A DNA stretch of 28,894 bases from an uncultured Candidatus Saccharibacteria bacterium. GTDB lineage: Bacteria; Patescibacteriota; Saccharimonadia; Saccharimonadales; Saccharimonadaceae. This document shows positions 1 through 7,811 of the stretch, one piece after another. The position numbers and the translations under genes are program-made. The notes below the pieces were generated by a model that saw only the letters and a program-made list of their open reading frames with translations, did not search any database and was not told the DNA's origin. Where the stretch lies: contig CALHZK010000002.1 in the NCBI GenBank assembly GCA_938040655.1, positions 1 through 28,894 on the forward strand. Reading direction: 5' to 3'. Within the stretch, counting starts at the first letter, position 1; every line of letters begins with the position of its first letter.

Positions 1-657
<657 letters not shown>

Positions 658-666
658 TCTTTTCCT

Positions 667-1053
667 TTACTTTATACCCTTGAGGGCTGTTAGTTTATGT
701 ATCACTGTGCCGTCAAATTGGCTGCCTGGCAACTCAATTTTGAAGCCGCCGATAACACTCGGGTCAATTTGCTCGCGGATATGCATTTCCGAGCCGCTCG
801 GCGCGAACTGCTTGATAATCGCCTGGCGCAACTGGCGCGAAAGCGGGTGAGCGGTCGTGACAGTTGCCACAACTATACCGCGATCAGCTAGCTCCTCCTC
901 GATAGCCGCGGTGATCTGATTGAGATCGCGCACCTGGCCGGTTTCAATCAAATACGCCGCTAGCTGCTCTATGATACGACCTTTGTCGCCAGCAGCTAAA
1001 CAGCCAGCCACGTACGCCGCCAGCTTTCGTTTCGAAATTGCGCCAGAAGCCAT
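667..1053 (-). CDS. atpH: ATP synthase F1 subunit delta, compact form
   Basis: Delta forms part of the peripheral stalk and links the b subunits to the top of F1. The start was set at the ATG at 1053 (MASGAISKRKLAAYVAG) because GAGGAGG lies at ideal spacing upstream and the start sits 1 nt after the atpF stop. An in-frame start at 1083 would lie within atpF. The product is about 128 residues, whereas typical bacterial delta subunits have about 175-180. The C-terminal region is recognisable (VTTAHPLS, then IDPSVIGGFKIEL), so the missing length comes from the N-terminal helical domain. The identification rests on these motifs and on position between atpF and atpA. Confidence 0.88.
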   Translation of the reverse strand: MASGAISKRKLAAYVAGCLAAGDKGRIIEQLAAYLIETGQVRDLNQITAAIEEELADRGIVVATVTTAHPLSRQLRQAIIKQFAPSGSEMHIREQIDPSVIGGFKIELPGSQFDGTVIHKLTALKGIK

Positions 1054-1054
1054 G

Positions 1055-1591
1055 CTACTTGACCTCCTCGAGTTGCTTTTCAATTAAGCTAGTATCTCGG
1101 CTAGGGTCAACCGTGTCAAGCGTAACTTTCTTCGTTGTGTCAACAACTAGATCTACCATTTGCCGACGCAGATCTTCTTTGGCTTGCGAAATTTCTGTCT
1201 TGACATTATTGCGCGCCGATTCCAAGATAAAGTCCGCCTGGGATTTAGCTTTTTGCTCCGCCTCAGCAACCATATTAGACGCTTCGACTTTAGCAGTAGC
1301 GACAATAGTTTGCGATTCTTGGCGAGCTTTTTTGAGGATGACAGCAGTCCGCTCTTCGCTCTCGCTGGCTGCTTTTTTGGCTTGTTCGGCTGCTTCTAAA
1401 CCTTCTTTGATCGAAGCATCTCGCTTATCAAGTGCCGCTAGAATCGGCGGATAGACCCACTTCTTTAGTACTAATAGCAAAATTATGAAAGCAATCGTCT
1501 GCATCGCAAACAGCCGCCAGTCAATACCAAGCGACGCAAACAAATCGCTACCACCAGACCCTGCCGATGCAAAATATTGCAAGTTATCCAC
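1055..1591 (-). CDS. atpF: ATP synthase Fo subunit b
   Basis: Subunit b is the membrane-anchored peripheral stalk protein. The 178-residue product has a single hydrophobic segment at about residues 27-43 (TIAFIILLLVL), followed by the family's KKWVYPPI and then a long, highly charged Ala/Glu/Lys-rich helix expected to form a coiled coil. The start is GTG at 1591, preceded by AAGGGA 8-9 nt upstream. It lies 12 nt after atpE and 1 nt before atpH, so all three are probably translated from one polycistronic mRNA. Only one b-type gene is visible, which suggests a b homodimer. Length and architecture are normal for the family. Confidence 0.95.
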   Translation of the reverse strand: MDNLQYFASAGSGGSDLFASLGIDWRLFAMQTIAFIILLLVLKKWVYPPILAALDKRDASIKEGLEAAEQAKKAASESEERTAVILKKARQESQTIVATAKVEASNMVAEAEQKAKSQADFILESARNNVKTEISQAKEDLRRQMVDLVVDTTKKVTLDTVDPSRDTSLIEKQLEEVK

Positions 1592-1603
1592 TACTCAGAT
1601 CCC

Positions 1604-1816
1604 TTACATCACTTTACCGACAATAGCCGCCACAAAACCGATAATCGCCAATGCATCAATGAACGAAATACCGAGAATCATCATCGTGCGCAAGTCGTTA
1701 ATTTTCTCTGGGTTACGCCCTGCAGCGTTCATCGCCGAAGCGCCAATCCAACCACAACCTAGCGCTGCAAACGCAGCTGGAATTGCATATGCAAGCGTAA
1801 ATGCTAAACTTTCCAT
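1604..1816 (-). CDS. atpE: ATP synthase Fo subunit c
   Basis: This 70-residue hairpin protein forms the ion-translocating rotor ring. Two transmembrane helices (about residues 5-30 and 45-67) flank the conserved polar loop NAAGRNPEKIND. The ion-binding carboxylate is Asp54 in SFIDALAIIG; many bacterial c subunits have Glu here, while E. coli has Asp. I see none of the extra Gln/Ser ligands typical of sodium-binding rings, so proton coupling is more likely, though this is inference. The start codon at 1816 has AAGGAG at good spacing. The gene lies 38 nt downstream of atpB. Confidence 0.95.
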   Translation of the reverse strand: MESLAFTLAYAIPAAFAALGCGWIGASAMNAAGRNPEKINDLRTMMILGISFIDALAIIGFVAAIVGKVM

Positions 1817-1854
1817 GATTTATTACTTCTCCTTTTTAGTTATTACCTATAAAT

Positions 1855-2691
1855 TTACTCTGCTCCTCCAGCCACTAATTTCACGCCAGAAGGAGTCGAA
1901 GTTTCAGAATACGTATGTTTTTCCTCATCATCGCCATGATGCGTCAATCCAATCGAAATAAATACTGTCGATAGCATAAAGAAAATATATGCTTGAATAC
2001 TACCAATGAACAATTCAAAAATGTAAAAAGGTTGCAAAACAGCCGTCATGGCCATTTGCGTCAAATAGGCGATCATTGCTACCAATATTTCGCCAGCCAA
2101 TACATTTCCAAACAAACGAAACGACAAACTCAGCAAGCGTGACAGCTCAGCTATCAATTCCAAAATACCGACAAAAGACATAATGGGATCGCGGAATGGA
2201 TTGACGAAATATCGTTTCAGATTACCGACAAAGCCCAACTCGCGCACAGCATAAACTTGCGCCATAACAATCGTTACTGCCGCTAGCGCAAAGGTCATGT
2301 TCAAGTCGGCATTCTGACCGCGAAACAGGGGAGTACTATGCTCGCCAACCGTCACCGGCCCTACAATCGGCAACAATCCTAACCAGTATTGAGCCGCGAT
2401 GAAGAAAAACATTGTAATTACTAGCGGCGCTACCCGTCGCGCCCATTTCCGATCAGTAATAACCTGGTTTACGGTATCATATAGACCTTCAAAACACCAT
2501 ACAACCAAGCGCGTTGCAAAGTTTGCCTTCTTGCGCCCCAGCACCGCCGACCGCGTTCGAAACATCAACCAAACTAGCAGTAACAGTCCAAGTAATCCTA
2601 CTAAATTAGCATTAGTAACCGGCCAACCGGCAATCGATAAAACCTCGTCAGCTTTCACTGAAATATGCGGTAAGGCTGCGAAATACATCAT
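1855..2691 (-). CDS. atpB: ATP synthase Fo subunit a
   Basis: Subunit a is the stator channel that carries ions to and from the c ring. The 278-residue polytopic protein has five or six hydrophobic segments. The diagnostic motif SFRLFGNVLAGEIL contains the essential arginine (Arg192) and Asn196, and the last helix carries GSIQAYIFFML with the conserved Gln near residue 233. The C-terminus after about residue 250 is a short hydrophilic tail with HHGDDEE. The start ATG overlaps the stop of the upstream AtpI-like gene in an ATGA arrangement, with AGAAGGA upstream, which implies translational coupling. The second codon is also ATG, so the exact start is uncertain by one residue. Confidence 0.96.
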   Translation of the reverse strand: MMYFAALPHISVKADEVLSIAGWPVTNANLVGLLGLLLLVWLMFRTRSAVLGRKKANFATRLVVWCFEGLYDTVNQVITDRKWARRVAPLVITMFFFIAAQYWLGLLPIVGPVTVGEHSTPLFRGQNADLNMTFALAAVTIVMAQVYAVRELGFVGNLKRYFVNPFRDPIMSFVGILELIAELSRLLSLSFRLFGNVLAGEILVAMIAYLTQMAMTAVLQPFYIFELFIGSIQAYIFFMLSTVFISIGLTHHGDDEEKHTYSETSTPSGVKLVAGGAE

Positions 2692-2951
2692 TTTTTACTA
2701 GTCCTTCTAATCTGACGATGCACTAACATGGCTGAAATTACTGCTCCAACAAAAAGGCCAGATGTCATCAACCATGGTTTAAAACCGAGCTGGCTGTCTA
2801 GCCATAATCCGGCAAAGAATAGTCCCAGTGTCGGCACAAACATCCGCCACGTCACGCTAATCATTGTCATAGACAACAATACAAAAACTTCGCGAGACAT
2901 AATATCATCGCTGACCCGCGCCTCGGCGGCACTATCAACCTTATTACCCAT
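2688..2951 (-). CDS. AtpI-like/ATPase_gene1-type small membrane protein
   Basis: This 87-residue protein has two predicted membrane helices (about 38-52 and 60-78). Between them is the GLWLDSQLGFKPW pattern characteristic of the small proteins encoded at the head of ATP synthase operons (AtpI, or the AtpZ/ATPase_gene1 family). In other bacteria these help c-ring assembly or magnesium supply and are not part of the finished enzyme. It is the first gene of the operon. Its ATG follows a TACAAT hexamer by 8 nt, so its message is probably leaderless or nearly so, unlike the SD-led genes downstream. The assignment to the broad family is good; which subfamily is unclear. Confidence 0.8.
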   Translation of the reverse strand: MGNKVDSAAEARVSDDIMSREVFVLLSMTMISVTWRMFVPTLGLFFAGLWLDSQLGFKPWLMTSGLFVGAVISAMLVHRQIRRTSKK

Positions 2952-2959
2952 ACCGGATT

Positions 2960-2965
2960 ATTGTA
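2960..2965 (-). promoter_or_regulatory. -10 box for the ATP synthase operon
   Basis: TACAAT on the minus strand ends 8 nt before the AtpI-like start codon, so transcription should begin at or within a few bases of the ATG. The -35 region is weak (TTACAT at about 2988-2983). It is back to back with the promoter at 2993-2998 on the other strand. Confidence 0.6.
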
Positions 2966-2992
2966 GCAGCATTTGCCACCGTATGTAAAGTG

Positions 2993-2998
2993 TATAAT
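2993..2998 (+). promoter_or_regulatory. -10 box for the 70-residue protein gene
   Basis: A perfect TATAAT lies 9 nt upstream of the ATG at 3008. No convincing -35 is visible at 17 nt. The predicted start of transcription lies within about 3 nt of the start codon. Confidence 0.55.
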
Positions 2999-3007
2999 GG
3001 TTCATAT

Positions 3008-3220
3008 ATGCCACGCAAAAATCGCACGCCGAAACATATACCATACCAAAACAACAGCGCCCGCGCGCCGCAGAAAAAGCGTTTCGTCAGTCGCCAAGCT
3101 GCTCAAAACGCCATCAAAGAGCTGCAAAAATATCACTTAGATCTCGAATTAGATATTTATCAATCACCGGCAGACGGCGGCTGGTACTTGACAAGCCATA
3201 AATCTAGCGTTCAAAAATAG
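3008..3220 (+). CDS. Small basic protein of unknown function
   Basis: I do not recognise this 70-residue protein. The first 25 residues (MPRKNRTPKH and onward) are strongly basic and probably disordered. The rest, about residues 26-64, looks like a small folded unit with a helix (RQAAQNAIKELQKYHLDL) followed by beta-like ELDIYQSPADGGWYLTS. The basic tail suggests nucleic-acid or ribosome binding, but nothing in the sequence proves it. The upstream GTG at 2990 also opens the frame, but it would overlap the TATAAT at 2993-2998, so the ATG at 3008 was chosen. The gene is divergent from the ATP synthase operon and is followed by its own downstream promoter for the glutaredoxin gene. Confidence 0.6.
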   Translation: MPRKNRTPKHIPYQNNSARAPQKKRFVSRQAAQNAIKELQKYHLDLELDIYQSPADGGWYLTSHKSSVQK

Positions 3221-3221
3221 C

Positions 3222-3250
3222 TTGCATACACTACATATTGTGTATATAAT
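3222..3250 (+). promoter_or_regulatory. Sigma-70-type promoter for the glutaredoxin gene
   Basis: TTGCAT and TATAAT are separated by exactly 17 nt. Transcription should start about 3257, leaving a leader of roughly 24 nt that contains AGAAGGG ahead of the ATG at 3281. Unlike most promoters in the window, this one has a normal leader. Confidence 0.75.
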
Positions 3251-3280
3251 GGTTACCGTTACTAATAGAAGGGTAGAAAT

Positions 3281-3550
3281 ATGCAAAGTCAAGCAACCGA
3301 GCAAGTTATCATCTATAGCGCCGAGTGGTGTTCTTGGTGCAAAACCGAGAAGGAATATCTAGACCGCCTTGGCGTCAAATACACAGTTCGCGATATCGAC
3401 AAAGATGGCAGCGCCATGAGTGAGCTTCTCTCTAAAGTTGGCGGCAAGACCAGCAGCGTCCCGGTAACTGATATCGGCGGCGAGATTATTCGCGGCTTTG
3501 ATCGCGCCAAACTCGATGCCGCGCTAAAAGAAAAACAGCTTATCAGCTAG
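3281..3550 (+). CDS. Glutaredoxin-like thiol-disulfide oxidoreductase
   Basis: An 89-residue single-domain thioredoxin-fold protein. The redox motif Cys17-Ser-Trp-Cys20 follows the first beta strand (VIIYSAEWC), and the cis-proline loop is SSVPVTDI, followed by GGEIIRGFD, a typical glutaredoxin glutathione-site and helix-3 pattern. It should act in the cytoplasm to reduce disulfides or mixed disulfides, using glutathione or another thiol carrier; which donor is used cannot be told from here. The start is supported by AGAAGGG upstream and by a strong promoter. Its last 8 nt overlap the end of the convergent ABC-F gene. Confidence 0.85.
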   Translation: MQSQATEQVIIYSAEWCSWCKTEKEYLDRLGVKYTVRDIDKDGSAMSELLSKVGGKTSSVPVTDIGGEIIRGFDRAKLDAALKEKQLIS

Positions 3551-5216
3551 CTTCGCCAATTTGCACAATTACACCGCCAATTTTGCGCCGGAAATAATCG
3601 TCGTGGCTAACGTACAAAATCGCGCCGCTGTAGCGTTCCAATGCCAACTCCAATTCCTCAATTGAAGGCAAATCGAGATGATTAGTCGGTTCGTCCAAAA
3701 TCAGCAGTTGCGGATCATTCGCCAGCATACTTATGAGCTGGAATCGCGCCTTTTGACCGCCGCTTAACGAAGATAAGGGAACACTACCATCGCTCTCGAC
3801 AAACAAATAATCGCTCATCAGCTGGCGGATTTTGGTATCGTTAACTTTTAGACCGCGGTCGAGATGCATCTGTTCAATCGCTTGCGCTAGCGGCAAATCC
3901 AAATAAGTCGGCGCAATCTCTTGCTCATAAACACCAATCCGAATATGCGGATCGAGATGAAGCAAGCCAGTATAAACGACAGGTATCAGCCGAGCGGTGT
4001 CTCTATTTGCAACCTGTACGTCGAGCAGTTCTCGTATCAGCGTCGTCTTGCCAGCGCCATTACGGCCGCGCAGCTCAACCGCTTCGCCCTCACGCAAATC
4101 AATATTCACGCCCTCAAACAATATCCGCTCGCCGACCCCAACCGCCGCGTCCTCAACCCGCACCAGCACATGCTGACTGCGACTGGCCGCATCCTTCATC
4201 GAGAGCCGAATATTGCGCGCCTTGAACTTGCCGTAGCGCTCAGCCGATTTATAATCAAGCTGCCCAGCCGACTCCTTATCAATCCAAAACGTCGGCTTAT
4301 CCATCTCTGATAGTTCCGCCAGCTCGGCCCGCGCCTCGTTCTCCAGCCGCTTGAACTTCTGGATGGTGCCGGGGTTGCGCGACTTTTCTTTCAGCCGCTG
4401 ATAATCCAGCACCTTTTGCCGAAGGTTAGTCATCCGCTTCTCAACCTGCTCAAAATTATTCATGCCCGCCGCCGTTGCCTGAGCATTCTGCTTGAGATAG
4501 GCGTCATAATTACCACGGTAACTGACTGATCCACCGTCTTTGAGCTCAATAATTCGATCCACCCGGCCCAGCACGTCACGGTCGTGCGTGATGATCAGCA
4601 TGGCCTGGCGCGGCTGCGAGCTCATCCAGTCGATAAACTGTTGCTTGGCCACATAATCCATGTGATTAGTCGGCTCGTCAATCAGTGCCAAATGCGCGCC
4701 CGAGTGCATAATCTTCACAATCTCCACCAGCCGCTTCTGACCGCCCGACAGGGAACCAAGTGGCCGCTCGCCGCATCCGCTCAGCTGAAAATTATCGAGC
4801 TCCCTCTCAATCTTCTCCTTAATCTGGTAAAACCCTTTCTGGTCAAATCGCTCCAGCGCCTGGGTGTACTCCTCAATCTTACGCATATTATCGCCCATGG
4901 TCTCGGGATATTCATCAATAATTTTCTTTAAGCTCGCATATTCTGGCAGCCCCGCCAAAATGTAGCTCAGCACCGTCTGATCACCCAAACCGTGATGCTC
5001 CTGCGCCGTACTAGCCACCGTGATACCGCGGCGAAAAATCACCTCACCAGTATAGTCGGTGTCCGTGCCCGCCAAGATACCAAACAACGTCGACTTGCCG
5101 ACGCCATTGCGGCCAACCACGCCGACCTTCTCACCATCATCCACGCTAAACTTGACGTCACGCATCAACGTCTTGTCGCCAAAACTCTTCTCTTGAATCG
5201 AAATATCTGCGATCAT
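3543..5216 (-). CDS. ABC-F family ATPase
   Basis: This 557-residue protein has two ABC ATPase domains and no membrane segments, the hallmark of ABC-F translation factors and ribosome-protection proteins. Domain 1 has Walker A GRNGVGKS (about 35-42), LSGGQ (156-160) and LIDEPTNHMD (about 178-187). Domain 2 has GRNGAGKT (about 384-391), LSGGQ (484-488) and LILDEPTNHLD (about 505-515). The interdomain linker, about residues 240-335, is charged and helical (NLRQKVLDYQRLKEKSRNP), as expected for the P-site-tRNA-interacting arm. ABC-F proteins bind the ribosomal E site; whether this one is an EttA/Uup-like factor or a resistance protein cannot be decided. The ATG at 5216 follows TACAAT by 10 nt. 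Confidence 0.92.
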   Translation of the reverse strand: MIADISIQEKSFGDKTLMRDVKFSVDDGEKVGVVGRNGVGKSTLFGILAGTDTDYTGEVIFRRGITVASTAQEHHGLGDQTVLSYILAGLPEYASLKKIIDEYPETMGDNMRKIEEYTQALERFDQKGFYQIKEKIERELDNFQLSGCGERPLGSLSGGQKRLVEIVKIMHSGAHLALIDEPTNHMDYVAKQQFIDWMSSQPRQAMLIITHDRDVLGRVDRIIELKDGGSVSYRGNYDAYLKQNAQATAAGMNNFEQVEKRMTNLRQKVLDYQRLKEKSRNPGTIQKFKRLENEARAELAELSEMDKPTFWIDKESAGQLDYKSAERYGKFKARNIRLSMKDAASRSQHVLVRVEDAAVGVGERILFEGVNIDLREGEAVELRGRNGAGKTTLIRELLDVQVANRDTARLIPVVYTGLLHLDPHIRIGVYEQEIAPTYLDLPLAQAIEQMHLDRGLKVNDTKIRQLMSDYLFVESDGSVPLSSLSGGQKARFQLISMLANDPQLLILDEPTNHLDLPSIEELELALERYSGAILYVSHDDYFRRKIGGVIVQIGEAS

Positions 5217-5226
5217 TCAGCCCTTT

Positions 5227-5232
5227 ATTGTA
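5227..5232 (-). promoter_or_regulatory. -10 box for the ABC-F gene
   Basis: TACAAT on the minus strand lies 10 nt before the start codon at 5216. The expected transcript has a leader of only a few bases and no Shine-Dalgarno sequence. It is divergent from the smpB promoter, 53 nt away. Confidence 0.55.
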
Positions 5233-5285
5233 GCACACTGGCCGAATAGACCCCTGAGAGTGATGACGAATCCGCCACAATACGG

Positions 5286-5291
5286 TATAAT
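5286..5291 (+). promoter_or_regulatory. -10 box for smpB
   Basis: A perfect TATAAT lies 8 nt before the smpB ATG at 5300. The message is predicted to be leaderless or to have a leader of 1-3 nt. Confidence 0.6.
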
Positions 5292-5299
5292 ATCCTGGC

Positions 5300-5773
5300 A
5301 TGTCAGGTAAAAAATCTCAGCATACGCAACCCTCTGCCATTATCAATCGGCGGGCCCGGTTTGACTACCAGCTAGACGATGAATTAGTCGCCGGATTAGT
5401 ACTGACTGGGCCAGAAGTCAGGGCTGCTCGTGAGAACCATGTCCAACTCAAGGGCAGCTTTGTGGCTGTCAAAAATGGTGAGCTCTGGCTCAACAACGCC
5501 AGCTTTTCGCTCAAGCTGACTGAGCGAGGCCAGTCACCCCACCGAACGGTCGACACCAGCCCTCGCAAACTACTCGTGGCACGCCGCCAATTCAGCCAGT
5601 TTGCAGCAGCTCGCCAGCAGGGTATGACGATCGTCCCCGTCAAATTACTGACCGGCGGTCGCTATATTAAACTAGTCATCGCCCTAGGGAAGGGTAAGAA
5701 AAAATATGATAAACGCCAGACTATCAAGCGGCGCGATATTGAGCGTGAACACAAAAGGATACTCCAACGATAA
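5300..5773 (+). CDS. smpB: SsrA-binding protein SmpB
   Basis: SmpB binds tmRNA and delivers it to stalled ribosomes for trans-translation. The 157-residue length is typical. The OB-fold core is clear: FDYQLDDELVAGLVLTGPEV near residues 21-40, then LKGSFVAVKNGELWL, and RKLLVARRQF in the position of the usual RKLLLHRREI segment. The basic C-terminal tail KGKKKYDKRQTIKRRDIERE is the part that enters the decoding centre. I found no tmRNA gene in the window. The stop TAA shares its last A with the ATG of the following hydrolase gene, so the two are translationally coupled. Confidence 0.96.
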   Translation: MSGKKSQHTQPSAIINRRARFDYQLDDELVAGLVLTGPEVRAARENHVQLKGSFVAVKNGELWLNNASFSLKLTERGQSPHRTVDTSPRKLLVARRQFSQFAAARQQGMTIVPVKLLTGGRYIKLVIALGKGKKKYDKRQTIKRRDIEREHKRILQR

Positions 5774-6633
5774 TGCCTGAGAGTGTCACCCTGCCAGGTG
5801 GGCTAAAAATCGACTATTGGTCGCACCACCCAGACAAAACGCCAACCATCGTGATGTTTCACGGTTTTACCGGCTCGCACAGGGGATTTCGGTGCTTTGA
5901 GCCGCTGCTATCCGATTTTCACTTGATTATTCCAGATATTCCGGGGTTTGGCAGTAGTGACCTGCCGCAGCAGCACGATTGGTCGATCGAACGATTAGCA
6001 GTCTTGATGAACCAATTTATTGCTCAGTTAGATTTGCCGCAGCCACCGATCTTGCTTGGCCATTCGATGGGCGGGCTGATCGCCAGTAGCATGATCCAGC
6101 AGCAGCCGACACCGCATCGACAGCAACTCATTGTCATCAGCCCAGTGCCAACTGCTATTTCTGGCATCACCGATCAGCGCTGGGTTGGCTACCTCTGTGG
6201 TCGGCTATATTATGGCTTCGGCGCCAAGACAGGCAGGCTAGGGATGCGAGTTATCTCTAGTAAATTTATGTCGCGATTCACCGCGTTTGGCTTGATAAAG
6301 ACGGCAGACACCGATATCCGCCGGCAGATCTATCAGCACGGCTTGTATGACCTCGATGTCTCGAGCACTGATTTCTACCGAGCTATTTACCAAGAAATCA
6401 GTCAACACGGCATGATCAACTACGCCGACAGTCTACGCCAAAAAGACCTACTGCTGATCACTGGGCAACAAGACAACGTCACACCACTCAAGCATATCGA
6501 GTACCTTGCACAGGCAATCGACCCCCAAAGCCTTGTGACAATCCCCGGAGCCGGCCATCTGATTATTTACGAAAAAGTCCCTGAAACAGTTGAGGCTATC
6601 ACTCAATTTATCGCAGACAAGTCGATGAGCTAA
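5773..6633 (+). CDS. Alpha/beta-hydrolase fold protein
   Basis: A 286-residue soluble alpha/beta hydrolase. The catalytic triad can be read directly: nucleophile Ser98 in GHSMGG, acid Asp234 in GQQDNVTP, and His262 in GAGHLI. HGFTGS near residue 30 forms the oxyanion-hole loop, and about residues 130-220 make up a helical cap domain. The substrate is unknown; related proteins are esterases, lipases, haloalkane dehalogenases or C-C hydrolases. No signal peptide is present, so it acts in the cytoplasm. The ATG overlaps the smpB stop by one base, so it is co-transcribed with smpB, although this pairing does not suggest a functional link. Confidence 0.88.
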   Translation: MPESVTLPGGLKIDYWSHHPDKTPTIVMFHGFTGSHRGFRCFEPLLSDFHLIIPDIPGFGSSDLPQQHDWSIERLAVLMNQFIAQLDLPQPPILLGHSMGGLIASSMIQQQPTPHRQQLIVISPVPTAISGITDQRWVGYLCGRLYYGFGAKTGRLGMRVISSKFMSRFTAFGLIKTADTDIRRQIYQHGLYDLDVSSTDFYRAIYQEISQHGMINYADSLRQKDLLLITGQQDNVTPLKHIEYLAQAIDPQSLVTIPGAGHLIIYEKVPETVEAITQFIADKSMS

Positions 6634-6661
6634 TATAGTAGCAAGAGACGCATACAGATTA

Positions 6662-6667
6662 TATAAT
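6662..6667 (+). promoter_or_regulatory. -10 box for the GT4 gene at 6675
   Basis: TATAAT lies 7 nt before the ATG at 6675 in the 41-nt gap after the hydrolase gene. It predicts a leaderless mRNA. Confidence 0.6.
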
Positions 6668-6674
6668 AGAGCGT

Positions 6675-7811
6675 ATGAATATTTTATTTGATGCCCGCTG
6701 GATTCGTACCGATGCGCCAAGCGATGGCCTGAGCCGCTACTCGAGCAGTCTCATCCACGAACTCGCAAAACGTGATGACATCAACCTGACCATTCTGATC
6801 TACGACAAAGCACAGCTAGGGCAGCTACCAGAGGTGGCATATTTGATGGCCAATAACCCTGCTCAGCTATACCGAGAGTTTTTCATCGCCCGGCTGATCA
6901 ATCCACACCACTTTGATATTGTTTACTCGCCATCCTTCTTCATGGGCTCATATGGCCGTCGCTACCGCTTAGTGCTGACGATTCATGACCTGATATTTTT
7001 CACATACCAGACGCCGCCACAGTGGCTAGCCTGGGATATCCGCCTCAAATGGCGATTGTTTCATTCGTCACTCTGGCCGATGCGTCGGTTCCTTAATAGC
7101 GCCGATGTGGTCGCCACTGTCAGCCAGACTGCCCGGCAAGAGCTCGCCGAGCGCCGCATGACCCGCCGGCCTGTCTCGATCGTCTCAAATGCAGTGGCAC
7201 ATAGTTTTCGCGATAACAGCCCAGCCGACCACGCCAGCTCTCGCCATGTGGTATATATGGGCGCTTTCACGCCATACAAAAATGCTGAATGTTTGATCCA
7301 GGCAATTGCGCAGCTGCCCGGCATGATCCTTGACTTATGTAGTAAAATTCCTGCCAAGCGCCGCCAGCAGCTCGAGGCGTTCATCGCCCAGTGCGGCGTC
7401 AGCGACCGAGTGATTATTCACGATGGCGTCAGCGATCAGCAATACCGCCAGCTTCTGCGAAGTGCCCGCTGCCTGGCGACTGCCAGCCGAGCCGAAGGGT
7501 TTGGCTTGCCAATCATCGAAGCACAACACGCTGGCGTGCCAGTCGTCTGTAGCGATACGCCAATCTTTCGCGAAGTAGGAGGGGAGGGTGCGCTCTATTT
7601 TGACCCTCGTTCACCAGCTCATGCCGCCGCCCAAATCGAGCGTCTCGCCGACCCTGAATTGTCACGTCAGATGATCAGGCAGGGGCTACAAAATACCAAC
7701 CGCTACAGCTGGGCCAAAAGCGCCGAGCAGGTTGTCGCTATTTGCCATCATGTGCGCGGCCAGCAGCCGCATCGTCAGCAGACCGACGCGCCGCTGGATG
7801 GTTGTCGATAA
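6675..7811 (+). CDS. GT4-family glycosyltransferase
   Basis: A 378-residue GT-B fold retaining glycosyltransferase. The N-terminal acceptor half begins MNILFDARWI and includes GLSRYSSSLIHELA. The C-terminal nucleotide-sugar half includes YMGAFTPYKN (about residues 194-203) and the GT4 signature EGFGLPIIEAQHAGVPVV, with the two glutamates of the E-x7-E motif at about residues 274 and 282. It probably transfers a sugar from a nucleotide donor onto a lipid or polysaccharide at the inner face of the membrane; donor and acceptor are not evident. Its last 74 nt overlap the 3' end of the next glycosyltransferase on the opposite strand. The C-terminal ~20 residues (HRQQTDAPLD) are low complexity. Confidence 0.88.
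   Translation: MNILFDARWIRTDAPSDGLSRYSSSLIHELAKRDDINLTILIYDKAQLGQLPEVAYLMANNPAQLYREFFIARLINPHHFDIVYSPSFFMGSYGRRYRLVLTIHDLIFFTYQTPPQWLAWDIRLKWRLFHSSLWPMRRFLNSADVVATVSQTARQELAERRMTRRPVSIVSNAVAHSFRDNSPADHASSRHVVYMGAFTPYKNAECLIQAIAQLPGMILDLCSKIPAKRRQQLEAFIAQCGVSDRVIIHDGVSDQQYRQLLRSARCLATASRAEGFGLPIIEAQHAGVPVVCSDTPIFREVGGEGALYFDPRSPAHAAAQIERLADPELSRQMIRQGLQNTNRYSWAKSAEQVVAICHHVRGQQPHRQQTDAPLDGCR

Noticed and set aside
1054..1083. Longer atpH start at 1083
   Set aside because: It would overlap atpF by 29 nt and lacks an SD, while the ATG at 1053 has GAGGAGG.
3921..4931. Several plus-strand ORFs of 70-130 codons inside the ABC-F gene
   Set aside because: They are antisense shadows of a clear two-domain ATPase.
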